64,000 nucleotides of DNA, taken from NCBI GenBank assembly GCA_035299025.1, contig DATGXK010000014.1:186001-250000 (forward strand). Reading direction: 5' to 3'. Made by a program: the position numbers and the translations under genes. Each line of letters begins with the position of its first letter. The first letter of the stretch is position 1. This document shows positions 25,257 to 33,913 of the stretch, in pieces. The notes under the pieces are model-generated. The model was not told the origin of the DNA, ran no database searches, and saw only the letters and a program-made list of their open reading frames with translations. The DNA comes from Leadbetterella sp035299025. Lineage in GTDB: Bacteria; Bacteroidota; Bacteroidia; Cytophagales; Spirosomataceae.

Positions 25257-25892
25257 ATGGGACTTAGATTAGGAGATATCGCACCAGATTTTACGGCTGA
25301 AACGACCCAAGGAACTATCAATTTTCATGAATGGATTGGAGATTCGTGGGCATTGCTGTTTAGCCATCCCGCGGATTTTACACCAGTATGTACAACTGAG
25401 CTTGGCAAAACTGCACTTCTAAAAGGAGAATTTGAAAAGAAAAATGTAAAAGTGATTGCAGTTTCTGTTGATGATTTGGCATCACACAACAAGTGGATTC
25501 CCGACATCGAAGAGGTGAATAATGTAAAATTCAATTTCCCGATTATTGCTGATTCCGACAGAAAAGTTGCGGAGTTATACGATATGATTCATCCCAACGC
25601 TTCTGAAAAAGCTACAGTTCGTTCGGTTTTTGTTATTGGGCCAGATAAAAAGGTAAAACTGACATTAACTTATCCAGCATCTACGGGTCGCAACTTCCAG
25701 GAGATTTTAAGGGTCATAGACTCATTGCAGCTTACGGCCAACTACCAAGTGGCTACACCGGCTGACTGGAAAAATGGCGAAGATGTGATTATAGTGCCAG
25801 CCGTAAGCAACGAGGCAGCACATGAGAAATTTCCGAAAGGTTTTAAGTCTGTAAAGCCTTATTTGAGAGTTACGCCGCAACCCAATATTTAA
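25257..25892 (+). CDS. 1-Cys peroxiredoxin (Prx6 type)
   Basis: 211 residues. HPADFTPVCTTELG places the peroxidatic Cys at 45 with the Thr and Pro of the PxxxTxxC motif. The long C-terminal part with LTYPASTGRNFQEILRVIDSLQL and TPADWKNGEDVIIVP is typical of Prx6. It reduces peroxides in the cytoplasm and would need an external thiol such as bacillithiol to recycle, consistent with the nearby bshB1 (inference). It lies 13 bp upstream of a second, degenerate redoxin gene. Confidence 0.92.
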   Translation: MGLRLGDIAPDFTAETTQGTINFHEWIGDSWALLFSHPADFTPVCTTELGKTALLKGEFEKKNVKVIAVSVDDLASHNKWIPDIEEVNNVKFNFPIIADSDRKVAELYDMIHPNASEKATVRSVFVIGPDKKVKLTLTYPASTGRNFQEILRVIDSLQLTANYQVATPADWKNGEDVIIVPAVSNEAAHEKFPKGFKSVKPYLRVTPQPNI

Positions 25893-25905
25893 AGTAAAAG
25901 AATTT

Positions 25906-26532
25906 ATGGAAGATTTCGATAAGGCTTTTTGGGACACTGAAATTAAAATTTCAAAACCAAATGTTAGGATTTTTCCTTTGCCTTTAGGCTCGAAATTACC
26001 TGACTTTACATTTGAAAAATTTTGGAAATCGCAAAATACTATTCTCACGAAAGAGGAGAGTTTTCATAAATTTTGCAAATCTGGTGTAAAAGTTATAGGA
26101 TTTTTGTCGCCTGAATGGAATAATTTTAATCAAAACTACATCGACAGACTTATTTTGTGTAACGAGGAGATTAGTGCTCTTGGAGGACAATTTAGTCTAT
26201 TTGTAAACAGTGAAAGTGAGTTTATTGAAACTTTTTTACGAAATTCACCCATTAAATTCAATGTTTGTAAAGATAAAGAGTTTTCGGTTGCTCGGTGTTT
26301 TGGTGTATTTGATAGTAATCATCAAGCATGGGAAACAATAACTGGAGTATCTGAGGATGGGCCGTATCCTTCAATTTTTATTGTAAATTCCGATAATGAA
26401 GTTATTTATTCTCATGTAGACATAAAATACGATAATCCCTTCTCGTTTTTAGAAATAGCAGCAACAGTATATAATGAAAAACAAAAAAGATATTGGAAAG
26501 ACGAAAACCTTATCTTTCATAACAGAGGCTAA
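25906..26532 (+). CDS. peroxiredoxin-like protein lacking the peroxidatic Cys
   Basis: 208 residues with a redoxin-like layout (LPDFTFEKFW, VKVIGFLSPEWNNFNQNYIDRL, FSVARCFGVFD, YPSIFIVNSDNEVIYSHVDI). Where a peroxiredoxin would have PxxxTxxC it reads SPEWNNFNQ, so the catalytic Cys is absent; the remaining Cys residues are scattered. It may be a regulatory or binding paralogue of the adjacent Prx6. No named family is recognised with confidence. Confidence 0.6.
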   Translation: MEDFDKAFWDTEIKISKPNVRIFPLPLGSKLPDFTFEKFWKSQNTILTKEESFHKFCKSGVKVIGFLSPEWNNFNQNYIDRLILCNEEISALGGQFSLFVNSESEFIETFLRNSPIKFNVCKDKEFSVARCFGVFDSNHQAWETITGVSEDGPYPSIFIVNSDNEVIYSHVDIKYDNPFSFLEIAATVYNEKQKRYWKDENLIFHNRG

Positions 26533-26588
26533 TTTCTCTTTATCTTTTAGAAAAAATAACTAATTTACAATTATTATAATTTAACAAA

Positions 26589-27461
26589 GTGCGTTTTATC
26601 TATTTCTTGGCTATATTTTGTTTAATAAACTTGATTGGTTTTTCCCAATCCTCAGATTATCTTAAAGAAATCAACGATTGGCACAAGCAACGTGAGGAAA
26701 ATCTCAAAAAGGAAAATGGTTGGCTGAATCTTGCGGGTTTGTTTTGGCTAAATGATGGCAAAAATACTATTGGCTCAAATACCCAAAACGATCATTTGTT
26801 TCCTTCAGATAAATGTCCTGATTTTCTCGGAGCGGTTTTGCTGCAAACTGGAGAAGTACAGTTTAAAGCACTCAACGGCCATGAAGTACTGCACGAAGGG
26901 GTGAAAATTGAAAAAATTAAACTATTTCCTGCGGACAAACCCGTGATACTGCAATATGGGTCTCTGAAATGGTTTATAATCAAAAGAGGTGAAAAGTATG
27001 CTATTCGCTTGAGAGATTTGAAAAGCCCATTTTTAGAAGAATTTTCGCACATTGAACACTTTAAAATTGACCCAAATTGGAACGTCAAGTCAAAATTTGT
27101 AAAAACCGAGAACAGGAAAATAGCAATCTTGGATATTACCGGTCAAAACAGTCAACAAGATTCACCTGGTAAATTGGTTTTCAAAATTGGCAAAAACGAG
27201 CACTCACTTGACGTTTTGGCAGAAGGAGATCAGTTTTTTGTCATTTTCGGAGACAAAACCAATAAAATAACCACGTATGGAGGTGGGCGGTATATATACA
27301 CCAATCTTCCAGATAAGGACGGAAACGTTTGGTTGGATTTCAACAAAGCATATAATCCGCCTTGTGCTTTTACACCTTACGCCACCTGTCCATTGCCCCC
27401 GAAACAAAATTTACTTTCTGTAAAAATTGAGGCTGGCGAAAAAAACTACGGATTTCATTAA
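26589..27461 (+). CDS. DUF1684 family protein with signal peptide
   Basis: 290 residues. The start is GTG at 26589, giving MRFIYFLAIFCLINLIGFSQ as signal. DUF1684 marks are EENLKKENGWLNLAGLFWLNDG, the FGDKTNKITTYGGGRYIY block and the C-terminal DFNKAYNPPCAFTPYATCPLPP with its conserved Cys pair. The biochemical role of DUF1684 is not known. It lies inside the run from the hydrolase to DinB and is 27 bp from the exporter gene. Confidence 0.82.
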   Translation: MRFIYFLAIFCLINLIGFSQSSDYLKEINDWHKQREENLKKENGWLNLAGLFWLNDGKNTIGSNTQNDHLFPSDKCPDFLGAVLLQTGEVQFKALNGHEVLHEGVKIEKIKLFPADKPVILQYGSLKWFIIKRGEKYAIRLRDLKSPFLEEFSHIEHFKIDPNWNVKSKFVKTENRKIAILDITGQNSQQDSPGKLVFKIGKNEHSLDVLAEGDQFFVIFGDKTNKITTYGGGRYIYTNLPDKDGNVWLDFNKAYNPPCAFTPYATCPLPPKQNLLSVKIEAGEKNYGFH

Positions 27462-27488
27462 TAATTCAACCCTAACAAATATAAATTT

Positions 27489-28748
27489 ATGAACCCTAAC
27501 AAAGAAAAAGCATTACTGACCGAAGACTGGACAGTGGTGGTTTTTGGTTTTCTTATTATTCTTTTGGCCTTGTTCGGCTTTAAAATTCCCTCTCCATCAT
27601 TTGGTTGGGAAAGTAGCTCGGATTTAGTAGAAAAAGTACTGACTGCTGAAAACTTTGTTAAAATCGGCTCAGTATTTCTCTTGGTATATTTTACAGCCAT
27701 TTTAGCGTCTAAGGTACTCGGCAAAGGTTTTTCGGATACGGTACGAGGATTTCCAGTGGTATTTATACTAACGGTTCTTGCTCTTATTTTGGCAGGAAAT
27801 AGTTTCCTTAAAAACTGGAATTTAGAGGCTGTGATTTTTAGTTTAGCCATTGGATTGATTATCCGAAATTTCTTTGAAATTCCTCAATGGCTTAGCAAAG
27901 CTTTGAATACAGAATTGTATGTAAAAATCGGGCTAGTATTGCTCGGCACAAGTGTCATTTTTGGAGATATTCTTAAGGCAGGATCGCTCGGTTTGGTTCA
28001 GGCTCTTCTCGTTGTGGTTTCGGTTTGGTATTTCGCTTTTTGGATTTCCAAGAAATTGGGAATAGACGAAGAAATGGCCATCATGATATCCAGTGCGGTT
28101 TCTATTTGCGGCGTTTCGGCGGCCATTGCCACTTCGGGTGCCATAAAAGGCGATTCAAAAAAACTTTCTTATGTCATTTCCTTGGTATTAATCACGGCCA
28201 TTCCAATGATTATTTTCATGCCTTTCTTGGCAAAAATGATGGGTCTTTCTGAAACTGTAACAGGAGCGTGGCTTGGCGGCACTATTGACACCACAGGAGC
28301 CGTCATTGCCTCAGGTACCATGATAGGTGAGGAGGCACTGAAAATTAGTACCATCGTAAAGTTTTCCCAAAACGTACTTCTTGGTCTAGCAGCATTTGCA
28401 ATTTCGGTTTATTGGACCTACACAAATAATCAGTCAGAAACTGCCAAAGAAACAAAACCAACTTTAGGCATAATTTGGGAGCGTTTTCCAAAATTCGTCA
28501 TTGGGTTTATAGCAGCTTCAGTTTTATTTTCATTTTTCGTTTCTCCCGAAAAAATTGATGCCGTAAAAGGTAGTTTGAAATCACTCCAAGGGCTTTGGTT
28601 TGCCTTGGCCTTTACAAGTATCGGCCTAGAAACTAAATTCTCAGACTTGTTTAATAGCGAAGGTAGAAAGCCGCTTTATGCTTTCTTAATCGCTCAATTG
28701 TTCAATATTTTGGTTACCTTGATTATAGCATATTTTCTATTCAAATAA
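27489..28748 (+). CDS. YeiH-family putative sulfate exporter (UPF0324)
   Basis: 419 residues, 10-11 membrane segments. YeiH marks: SLAIGLIIRNFF, KIGLVLLGTSVIFGDILK, SSAVSICGVSAAIATSGAIKG, and TGAWLGGTIDTTGAVIASG. The family (PSE/UPF0324) is predicted to move sulfate, sulfite or related anions out of the cell, often beside sulfur-regulated genes such as cysteate or taurine users. Here it fits export of excess sulfur oxyanions. Compared with short YeiH it has an N-terminal extension with one extra membrane segment. Next gene starts 11 bp later. Confidence 0.85.
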   Translation: MNPNKEKALLTEDWTVVVFGFLIILLALFGFKIPSPSFGWESSSDLVEKVLTAENFVKIGSVFLLVYFTAILASKVLGKGFSDTVRGFPVVFILTVLALILAGNSFLKNWNLEAVIFSLAIGLIIRNFFEIPQWLSKALNTELYVKIGLVLLGTSVIFGDILKAGSLGLVQALLVVVSVWYFAFWISKKLGIDEEMAIMISSAVSICGVSAAIATSGAIKGDSKKLSYVISLVLITAIPMIIFMPFLAKMMGLSETVTGAWLGGTIDTTGAVIASGTMIGEEALKISTIVKFSQNVLLGLAAFAISVYWTYTNNQSETAKETKPTLGIIWERFPKFVIGFIAASVLFSFFVSPEKIDAVKGSLKSLQGLWFALAFTSIGLETKFSDLFNSEGRKPLYAFLIAQLFNILVTLIIAYFLFK

Positions 28749-28759
28749 AATCCTCCAAA

Positions 28760-30046
28760 ATGACCAAAATCCACAAAATTGGCTGGAAGACGGCAATTAT
28801 GTTGGTTATTTCCAATATGATTGGTACTGGGGTTTTTACGAGTCTCGGATATCAGCTGCAGGATGTTCGTAATGTGTGGAGTATCGTATTGCTGTGGATT
28901 TTGGGCGGTTTGTTGGCACTCATTGGAGCTTTTACTTTTGCTCAGCTTGGCACTCATTTCAAGAAATCGGGCGGCGATTATCTTTTTATTTCAGCAGCTT
29001 TTCATCCATTTTTCGGGTATTTATCTGCCTGGACCTCATTAATAGTAGGTTTTTCGGCTCCCGTAGCTATAGCAGGTTTGGCGATGGAGGCCTATTTGTC
29101 GCCTTTCCAAATTCCAAATCTTCGGTTTATTGTTATGGCGGTTATAGTTGCCATTTCCTTTTTTCATACCTTTTCGCTGAAACATAGCAGTGTTTTTCAG
29201 ACAGCCACCACGGTTTTTAAAATTCTTTTCGTCCTTTTTTTGTTGATATTGGGGTTGGTTTATGCTCCTTCTGTGCCCAATGCCATCGATACACAGACTT
29301 CTTTTATCTCTGAAATTTCGTCCTCGGGTTTTGCGGTATCCCTTTTATATGTTACCTATGCTTATACCGGTTGGAACGCCGCAGCTTATATCGTGGGAGA
29401 GATTAGAAATCCGGATAAGGATCTTCCAAAAGCTCTTATTTCTGGTACTTTGGTGGTGATAGTCGTATACGTTTTATTACAATTGGTTTTTCTTGAATTT
29501 GGGAAATTCGATCAGCTTCAAGGCCAGGCCGAAATAGCCATATTATCGGTCCAGAATATTCTAGGGCCAAAGAGCATTACATGGATAAGTGCGGGCATAG
29601 GTTTACAGATGGTAGCCACCATGAGTTCGTATGTGTGGATTGGACCGAGAATAATTCATGCCATGGCAAAACATTATAGCCTTTGGGCTTGGTTAAGGCC
29701 TTTAAATACCCACGAAATTCCGGTAAGAGCCATTTGGTTTCAATGTTTTGTAATTTTGGTTTTATTACTTTCGGGGTCTTTGCAGCAAGTTTTGCTTTAC
29801 ACATCATTTTTGTTGCAATTAATGGGAACACTTGCGGTGGCCAGTTTTTTCCGAATAAAAAGAAATTCAGCAGGTTTTAAAAGTCCGTGGAGTCCATTTA
29901 TTCAGTACTTTTACGTGGTTTTTAGTGTTTTGGTATTGATTTTTATAGCCATTGATAAACCCACCGAGAGCCTCATGGGATTGGGTATTTTGGCGATTGG
30001 AGCAGTCACTTATTTTTTTTCTAAAAAAGAATTTATTTATGAATGA
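28760..30046 (+). CDS. APC-superfamily amino-acid permease
   Basis: 428 residues with 12 predicted membrane segments. The APC signature IGWKTAIMLVISNMIGTGVFTSLG opens the protein and NAAAYIVGEIRNPDKDLPKALI follows near residue 215. Substrate cannot be told; cysteine, methionine or a related amino acid would fit the island. Ends overlapping the DinB start by 8 bp. Confidence 0.88.
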   Translation: MTKIHKIGWKTAIMLVISNMIGTGVFTSLGYQLQDVRNVWSIVLLWILGGLLALIGAFTFAQLGTHFKKSGGDYLFISAAFHPFFGYLSAWTSLIVGFSAPVAIAGLAMEAYLSPFQIPNLRFIVMAVIVAISFFHTFSLKHSSVFQTATTVFKILFVLFLLILGLVYAPSVPNAIDTQTSFISEISSSGFAVSLLYVTYAYTGWNAAAYIVGEIRNPDKDLPKALISGTLVVIVVYVLLQLVFLEFGKFDQLQGQAEIAILSVQNILGPKSITWISAGIGLQMVATMSSYVWIGPRIIHAMAKHYSLWAWLRPLNTHEIPVRAIWFQCFVILVLLLSGSLQQVLLYTSFLLQLMGTLAVASFFRIKRNSAGFKSPWSPFIQYFYVVFSVLVLIFIAIDKPTESLMGLGILAIGAVTYFFSKKEFIYE

Positions 30047-30533
30047 TTTAGAATTTTGGTTGAAAGGACCCGTTGAAGGTGTGCTGGATTTATTACAGCC
30101 CGTTGCTCATGCCCTCTTGCAGGTACAAAAGGAACTTCACCAAGCCTTGGCTGAATTTGACAATACCAAGCTTTGGACCAAACCTAAGGACGCAGCTTCA
30201 GTGGGTTTTCATCTAAACCACCTTTCAGGCGTAATAGACAGGCTTTTTACTTATGCCAAAGGCCAACAATTGTCTGACACACAACTGGCGTTTCTTAAAA
30301 GCGAAGGAGTAGAAAATAATAACGTTACGGCTAGAGACTTACTGGTATTGTTTGATAGTCAATTAGAAAAGGCACTGAACCAATTGAGAAATACTGATGA
30401 AAATGCCTTGGCAGAAGTGAGATTTGTAGGACGTAAAATGATTCCCTCTACCGTAATAGGCTTGTTGTTTCATGCCGCGGAGCATTCCACCAGGCATTTT
30501 GGACAACTACTGGCCACTGTGAAGCTCATGTAA
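30039..30533 (+). CDS. DinB-family four-helix protein
   Basis: 164 residues from the ATG at 30039, which overlaps the permease stop by 8 bp; an earlier in-frame ATG deep in the permease gene is rejected. DinB/YfiT-like: GFHLNHLSGVIDRLFTYA with a metal-binding His and LLFHAAEHSTRHFGQLLA with the HxxxH at the C-terminus. Bacteroidota DinB proteins include bacillithiol- or mycothiol-dependent S-transferases, which would suit the thiol context; the exact reaction is not known. Confidence 0.82.
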   Translation: MNDLEFWLKGPVEGVLDLLQPVAHALLQVQKELHQALAEFDNTKLWTKPKDAASVGFHLNHLSGVIDRLFTYAKGQQLSDTQLAFLKSEGVENNNVTARDLLVLFDSQLEKALNQLRNTDENALAEVRFVGRKMIPSTVIGLLFHAAEHSTRHFGQLLATVKLM

Positions 30534-30586
30534 AGTCCACCTTGTATTTTCTTCTCAAATAGAAATAAACTTTATAATAACTGTGT

Positions 30587-30594
30587 TAATTTTG
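30587..30594 (+). promoter_or_regulatory. -7 box for the aldo/keto reductase unit
   Basis: TAATTTTG matches TAnnTTTG, 20 bp before the ATG at 30614. No CTA...TAGAYTAA operator is seen here, unlike its neighbours. Confidence 0.5.
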
Positions 30595-30613
30595 ACAAAA
30601 TAATAATCTCCGA

Positions 30614-31480
30614 ATGAAAAAAATATATATCAGCGATAGCGGCCCAAAAGTTTCGGCTGCCATTTACAGTTTTTGGCGTTGGGAAAACGAAGAAAATCTA
30701 TCAGACGAAATAGCACAAGGCGTTATTGAACACTGTTTAAAGCTGGGAATCAACACGTTTGATCTCGGAAATTATGAAACAAGTTCTAATTCGCAGAAGA
30801 TATTTTTTAGTGAAATTAACAAACTTGGTCTTAAGCGAGAGGATGTGGTGCTTTTTGCGAAATTTGGTCTTCAAAAGAAAGACGGATTAGAATATTTTAA
30901 CAATTCGAGAAATTTCCTTTTGAGGAGTCTCGACAAGTTTTTAGATGCACAAAAACTCGATTACATTGATATTTTCTTGCTAGAAGGCCTCGATTTTATC
31001 ACAGATTTGGAAGAAATTGCCAATACTTTGGAGTACATTGTGCATACTGGCAAGGCGAAGCATATTGGTATTGCCAATTTGAACAATAGCCAACACAAGT
31101 TACTTTCGAAATTTTTATCCATTCCTATCGTAACCAGCCATATCGAAATGAACCTGCTAAAACCCAATGCGATTTTAGACGGGAGGTTGGATTTTATAAA
31201 GGAAACTTATAGCAAGCCTTTGGTTTGGGCTCCTCTGGCAGGTGGCGAAATATTGAGCGGAGGGTCTGAAAAGGCGATAAAAATTCGCAAAATATTAAAC
31301 GAAATTGGCCAAAAGCAAAATGTAAATATTGAACAGCTAGCGGTGGCATGGTTGATTCAGTTGGGTGCATTGCCAATAATAGGTTCCCTAAGTCTAGAAA
31401 GAATTCGCAACGCCGCTGAAGCTACGGAAGTGAAACTTTCGCACGAAGATTGGTATAAAGTTTTTTCGGCAGTGAGATAG
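30614..31480 (+). CDS. aldo/keto reductase family protein, altered active site
   Basis: 288 residues, short AKR barrel of the YdhF-like type. NTFDLGNYE near 50 keeps Asp and Tyr of the tetrad, and VVLFAKFGLQ keeps the Lys, but the usual L-H-x-P after DYIDI reads FLLEGLD, so the catalytic His is missing. C-terminal QLAVAWLIQLGALPIIGS is typical. It may be a weak or specialised reductase. It directly abuts the aminotransferase gene (0 bp), so the two are co-translated. Confidence 0.82.
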   Translation: MKKIYISDSGPKVSAAIYSFWRWENEENLSDEIAQGVIEHCLKLGINTFDLGNYETSSNSQKIFFSEINKLGLKREDVVLFAKFGLQKKDGLEYFNNSRNFLLRSLDKFLDAQKLDYIDIFLLEGLDFITDLEEIANTLEYIVHTGKAKHIGIANLNNSQHKLLSKFLSIPIVTSHIEMNLLKPNAILDGRLDFIKETYSKPLVWAPLAGGEILSGGSEKAIKIRKILNEIGQKQNVNIEQLAVAWLIQLGALPIIGSLSLERIRNAAEATEVKLSHEDWYKVFSAVR

Positions 31481-32620
31481 ATGTTCAAATCCAAATTGCC
31501 CAACTTGGGTACAACAATTTTTACCACCATGTCGGCCCTTGCTGCTGAACATGGTGCTTTGAATCTCTCACAAGGGTTTCCAAACTTTGCGGCTGAACCT
31601 GAACTTCTGCGTTTATTGGGCGAATATAGTGCCAATGGTTTTAATCAATATGCACCTATGACTGGTGTTAGGGAGCTTCGCGAGCAGCTTTCGTTAAAAA
31701 CCGAGAAACTATATGGAGCACATTATGACTCTGAAACAGAAGTAACCATAACTTCAGGAGCTACAGAAGCTATTTTTGCGGCTATCGCAGCCACGGTTTC
31801 CGCTGGTGATGAGGTAATTGTATTTGAACCTGCCTATGATTCGTATCTGCCAGCTATAGAACTGTGCGGAGGAATTCCCGTTTACATTACCTTGCATTAT
31901 CCCGACTTTTCTATTGATTGGGATTTGGTAAAGTCTAAAGTTTCGTCCAAAACCAAAATGATTATCGTTAATACACCGCATAATCCTACAGGTAGTGTAT
32001 TTTCAAAAGATGATTTGAACCAGCTAGCCGAAATAGTGACCGAAAGGGATATTTATTTGGTAGGAGACGAGGTTTACGAGCACATTATTTTTGATGGCTT
32101 GGTTCATCACTCACTTTGTACACATCCGGTTTTGAAGGCTAAAAGCTTCATTTGCGGATCCTTCGGCAAGACTTTTCACATCACGGGTTGGAAAATTGGC
32201 TATTGCTTGGCTCCGAATGAATTGAGTGTGGAGTTTCGAAAAATCCATCAATATGTTACTTTTAGTACATTTACACCTGCCCAATATGCATTGGCAAAAT
32301 ATCTTGAAAACGAAAGTAATTATCTTTCTATTCCAAGTTTTTACCAGAGAAAAAGAGATGTGTTTTTAGAGAGTATTTCCAAGTCTCGTTTTGAATTTAT
32401 CCCAAGCAAGGGAAGTTTTTTTCAAAATGTTTCTTATGCAAACATCACAGACGCAAACGATGCCGAATATGCTATTCAGCTTACCAAAACAATGGGGGTG
32501 GCAGCTATTCCTATCTCCGTTTTTTACCATCAAAGAATTGACCAGAAGGTACTTAGATTTTGTTTTGCAAAAGACGAGGACACCCTTAGAGAAGCGGGAG
32601 AAATCTTATCAAAACTTTAA
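31481..32620 (+). CDS. PLP-dependent methionine-type aminotransferase (YbdL-like)
   Basis: 379 residues, class I/II aminotransferase. NLSQGFPNFAAEPELL, YAPMTGVRELREQLS, TITSGATEAIF, NTPHNPTGSVFS, and GSFGKTFHITGWKIGY with PLP Lys230. The YbdL/kynurenine-aminotransferase branch prefers methionine and acts in methionine salvage by transaminating ketomethylthiobutyrate. That links it to sulfur amino-acid metabolism. Its ATG follows the aldo/keto reductase stop with no gap. Confidence 0.88.
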   Translation: MFKSKLPNLGTTIFTTMSALAAEHGALNLSQGFPNFAAEPELLRLLGEYSANGFNQYAPMTGVRELREQLSLKTEKLYGAHYDSETEVTITSGATEAIFAAIAATVSAGDEVIVFEPAYDSYLPAIELCGGIPVYITLHYPDFSIDWDLVKSKVSSKTKMIIVNTPHNPTGSVFSKDDLNQLAEIVTERDIYLVGDEVYEHIIFDGLVHHSLCTHPVLKAKSFICGSFGKTFHITGWKIGYCLAPNELSVEFRKIHQYVTFSTFTPAQYALAKYLENESNYLSIPSFYQRKRDVFLESISKSRFEFIPSKGSFFQNVSYANITDANDAEYAIQLTKTMGVAAIPISVFYHQRIDQKVLRFCFAKDEDTLREAGEILSKL

Positions 32621-32633
32621 ATTTAAAAATTTA

Positions 32634-32677
32634 TTAATCTACTAATTTGGTAGATTAAACAGGACGCATTATATTTG
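32634..32677 (+). promoter_or_regulatory. promoter with palindromic operator, TauE/SafE exporter
   Basis: TTAATCTAC-TAATTTG-GTAGATTAA (32634-32658) is a perfect 9-bp inverted repeat with 7-bp spacer. The -7 box TATATTTG is at 32670-32677; the operator covers the -33 region. The TAGATTAA half is 19 bp before the -7 box, the same spacing as at 8061-8080. It is the best-formed copy of the operator family in the island. Confidence 0.75.
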
Positions 32678-32701
32678 CAGACATTTTATCGAAAAATCTA
32701 A

Positions 32702-33592
32702 ATGGCATCGGCAAAAAACAGTTCGTCCAAAGCAATATCTTCAAATACAAATTGGTGGTATATTATACCAGTGGCCTTATTAATTGGCTTGTTTTCAATT
32801 CTTTTCTACAATTATTCAGGTTTATTTTCATTTGATAAAGTTGTAAATGGCCTCACCTCTGAATTCTTCGTTTTTCTCTTGATAGGTGTTTTCGCACAGC
32901 TGGTTGATGGTACGCTTGGCATGGGCTATGGAGCTACTTCTACTTCATTTCTGTTGTCTTTTGGGGTTCCGCCGGCTATTAGTAGTACCGCTGTACATGT
33001 GTCCGAAATGTTTACCACTGGAGCTTCTGCTATTTCACACCACAAGTTTGGAAATATTAATCGTAAATTGGCCAAAATGCTCATTATTCCTGGTGTAATA
33101 GGCTCTATAGTAGGAGCATATTTATTATCGGATGTCATTGATGGAAACGTAATTAAGCCTTTTATCGCGGTTTATATGATAATTTTGGCTATAGTGATTA
33201 TAATCAAAGCCGTAAGAAAAAAGCGTCCTAAGAAACCAACGAAGCAACTGGGTCTGTTAGCTATTTTCGGTGGATTTATGGACTCCATTGGCGGTGGTGG
33301 ATGGGGCCCTATTGTAACTTCTACGCTTATAGGTCGTGGCCGCGACCCTCGCTATACTATTGGCTCGGTAAATGCAGCAGAGTTTGCTATTTCTTTTGCA
33401 AGTGGCATAACATTCTTACTTTTTGAGGGCATTCATGGCTGGCAGGTTATAGCAGGCTTGATACTCGGCGGCGTAATAGCCGCACCTATTGGAGCTTACT
33501 TCATCAATAAAATCCCAAGAAAACCCGCCATGGTTGCAGTAGGTTTAATGATTATTTTCTTGAGTCTTAGAACGTTGGTGAAGTGGTTTTGA
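32702..33592 (+). CDS. TSUP sulfite/sulfonate exporter (TauE/SafE)
   Basis: 296 residues, about 8 membrane segments. TSUP signature VDGTLGMGYGATSTSFLLSFG near residue 70 and its repeat FMDSIGGGGWGPIVTSTLI near 198. TauE/SafE proteins export sulfite, sulfoacetate or similar anions. The palindromic operator in its promoter links it to the other sulfur genes. Ends 12 bp from a convergent toxin gene. Confidence 0.9.
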   Translation: MASAKNSSSKAISSNTNWWYIIPVALLIGLFSILFYNYSGLFSFDKVVNGLTSEFFVFLLIGVFAQLVDGTLGMGYGATSTSFLLSFGVPPAISSTAVHVSEMFTTGASAISHHKFGNINRKLAKMLIIPGVIGSIVGAYLLSDVIDGNVIKPFIAVYMIILAIVIIIKAVRKKRPKKPTKQLGLLAIFGGFMDSIGGGGWGPIVTSTLIGRGRDPRYTIGSVNAAEFAISFASGITFLLFEGIHGWQVIAGLILGGVIAAPIGAYFINKIPRKPAMVAVGLMIIFLSLRTLVKWF

Positions 33593-33604
33593 TCGCTTTC
33601 AAGA

Positions 33605-33913
33605 CTAAAGCATTTTAGTGGGATTTTGTCTGCAATCAAAAACGTTAGAGATTTCAACGTAGCCCATTTCTTCGTTTACCCAATATATTATTTTATACTT
33701 CTTGTAGATTAAATATCTAAAATTTTGAGGTTTGTGGGATAAAAGCGATTCTTTTTGACCAATATATGGTCTTTTTTTTAGTCTTATGGTTTTATTAATA
33801 ATACCCTCTATTAACATTAAAGATTTTGAATGACCCGTTCTGTAGGATTGAAATGTGTAAATTTTGTGTAATTTCTTTTCGGCAAAAAGAGTCCATTTTA
33901 CTTCTAACTCCAT
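33605..33913 (-). CDS. RelE/ParE-family toxin
   Basis: 102 residues. ParE-like: WTLFAEKKLHKIYTFQSYRTG, LRYLIYKKYKIIYWVNEEMGYVEISNVFDCRQNP. The RYLIYKKYKIIYW and FDCRQNP blocks are the usual C-terminal toxin marks. It overlaps the antitoxin gene by 10 bp and follows it in the operon. RelE cuts mRNA on the ribosome, ParE inhibits gyrase; the subfamily cannot be settled here. Confidence 0.85.
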   Translation of the reverse strand: MELEVKWTLFAEKKLHKIYTFQSYRTGHSKSLMLIEGIINKTIRLKKRPYIGQKESLLSHKPQNFRYLIYKKYKIIYWVNEEMGYVEISNVFDCRQNPTKML

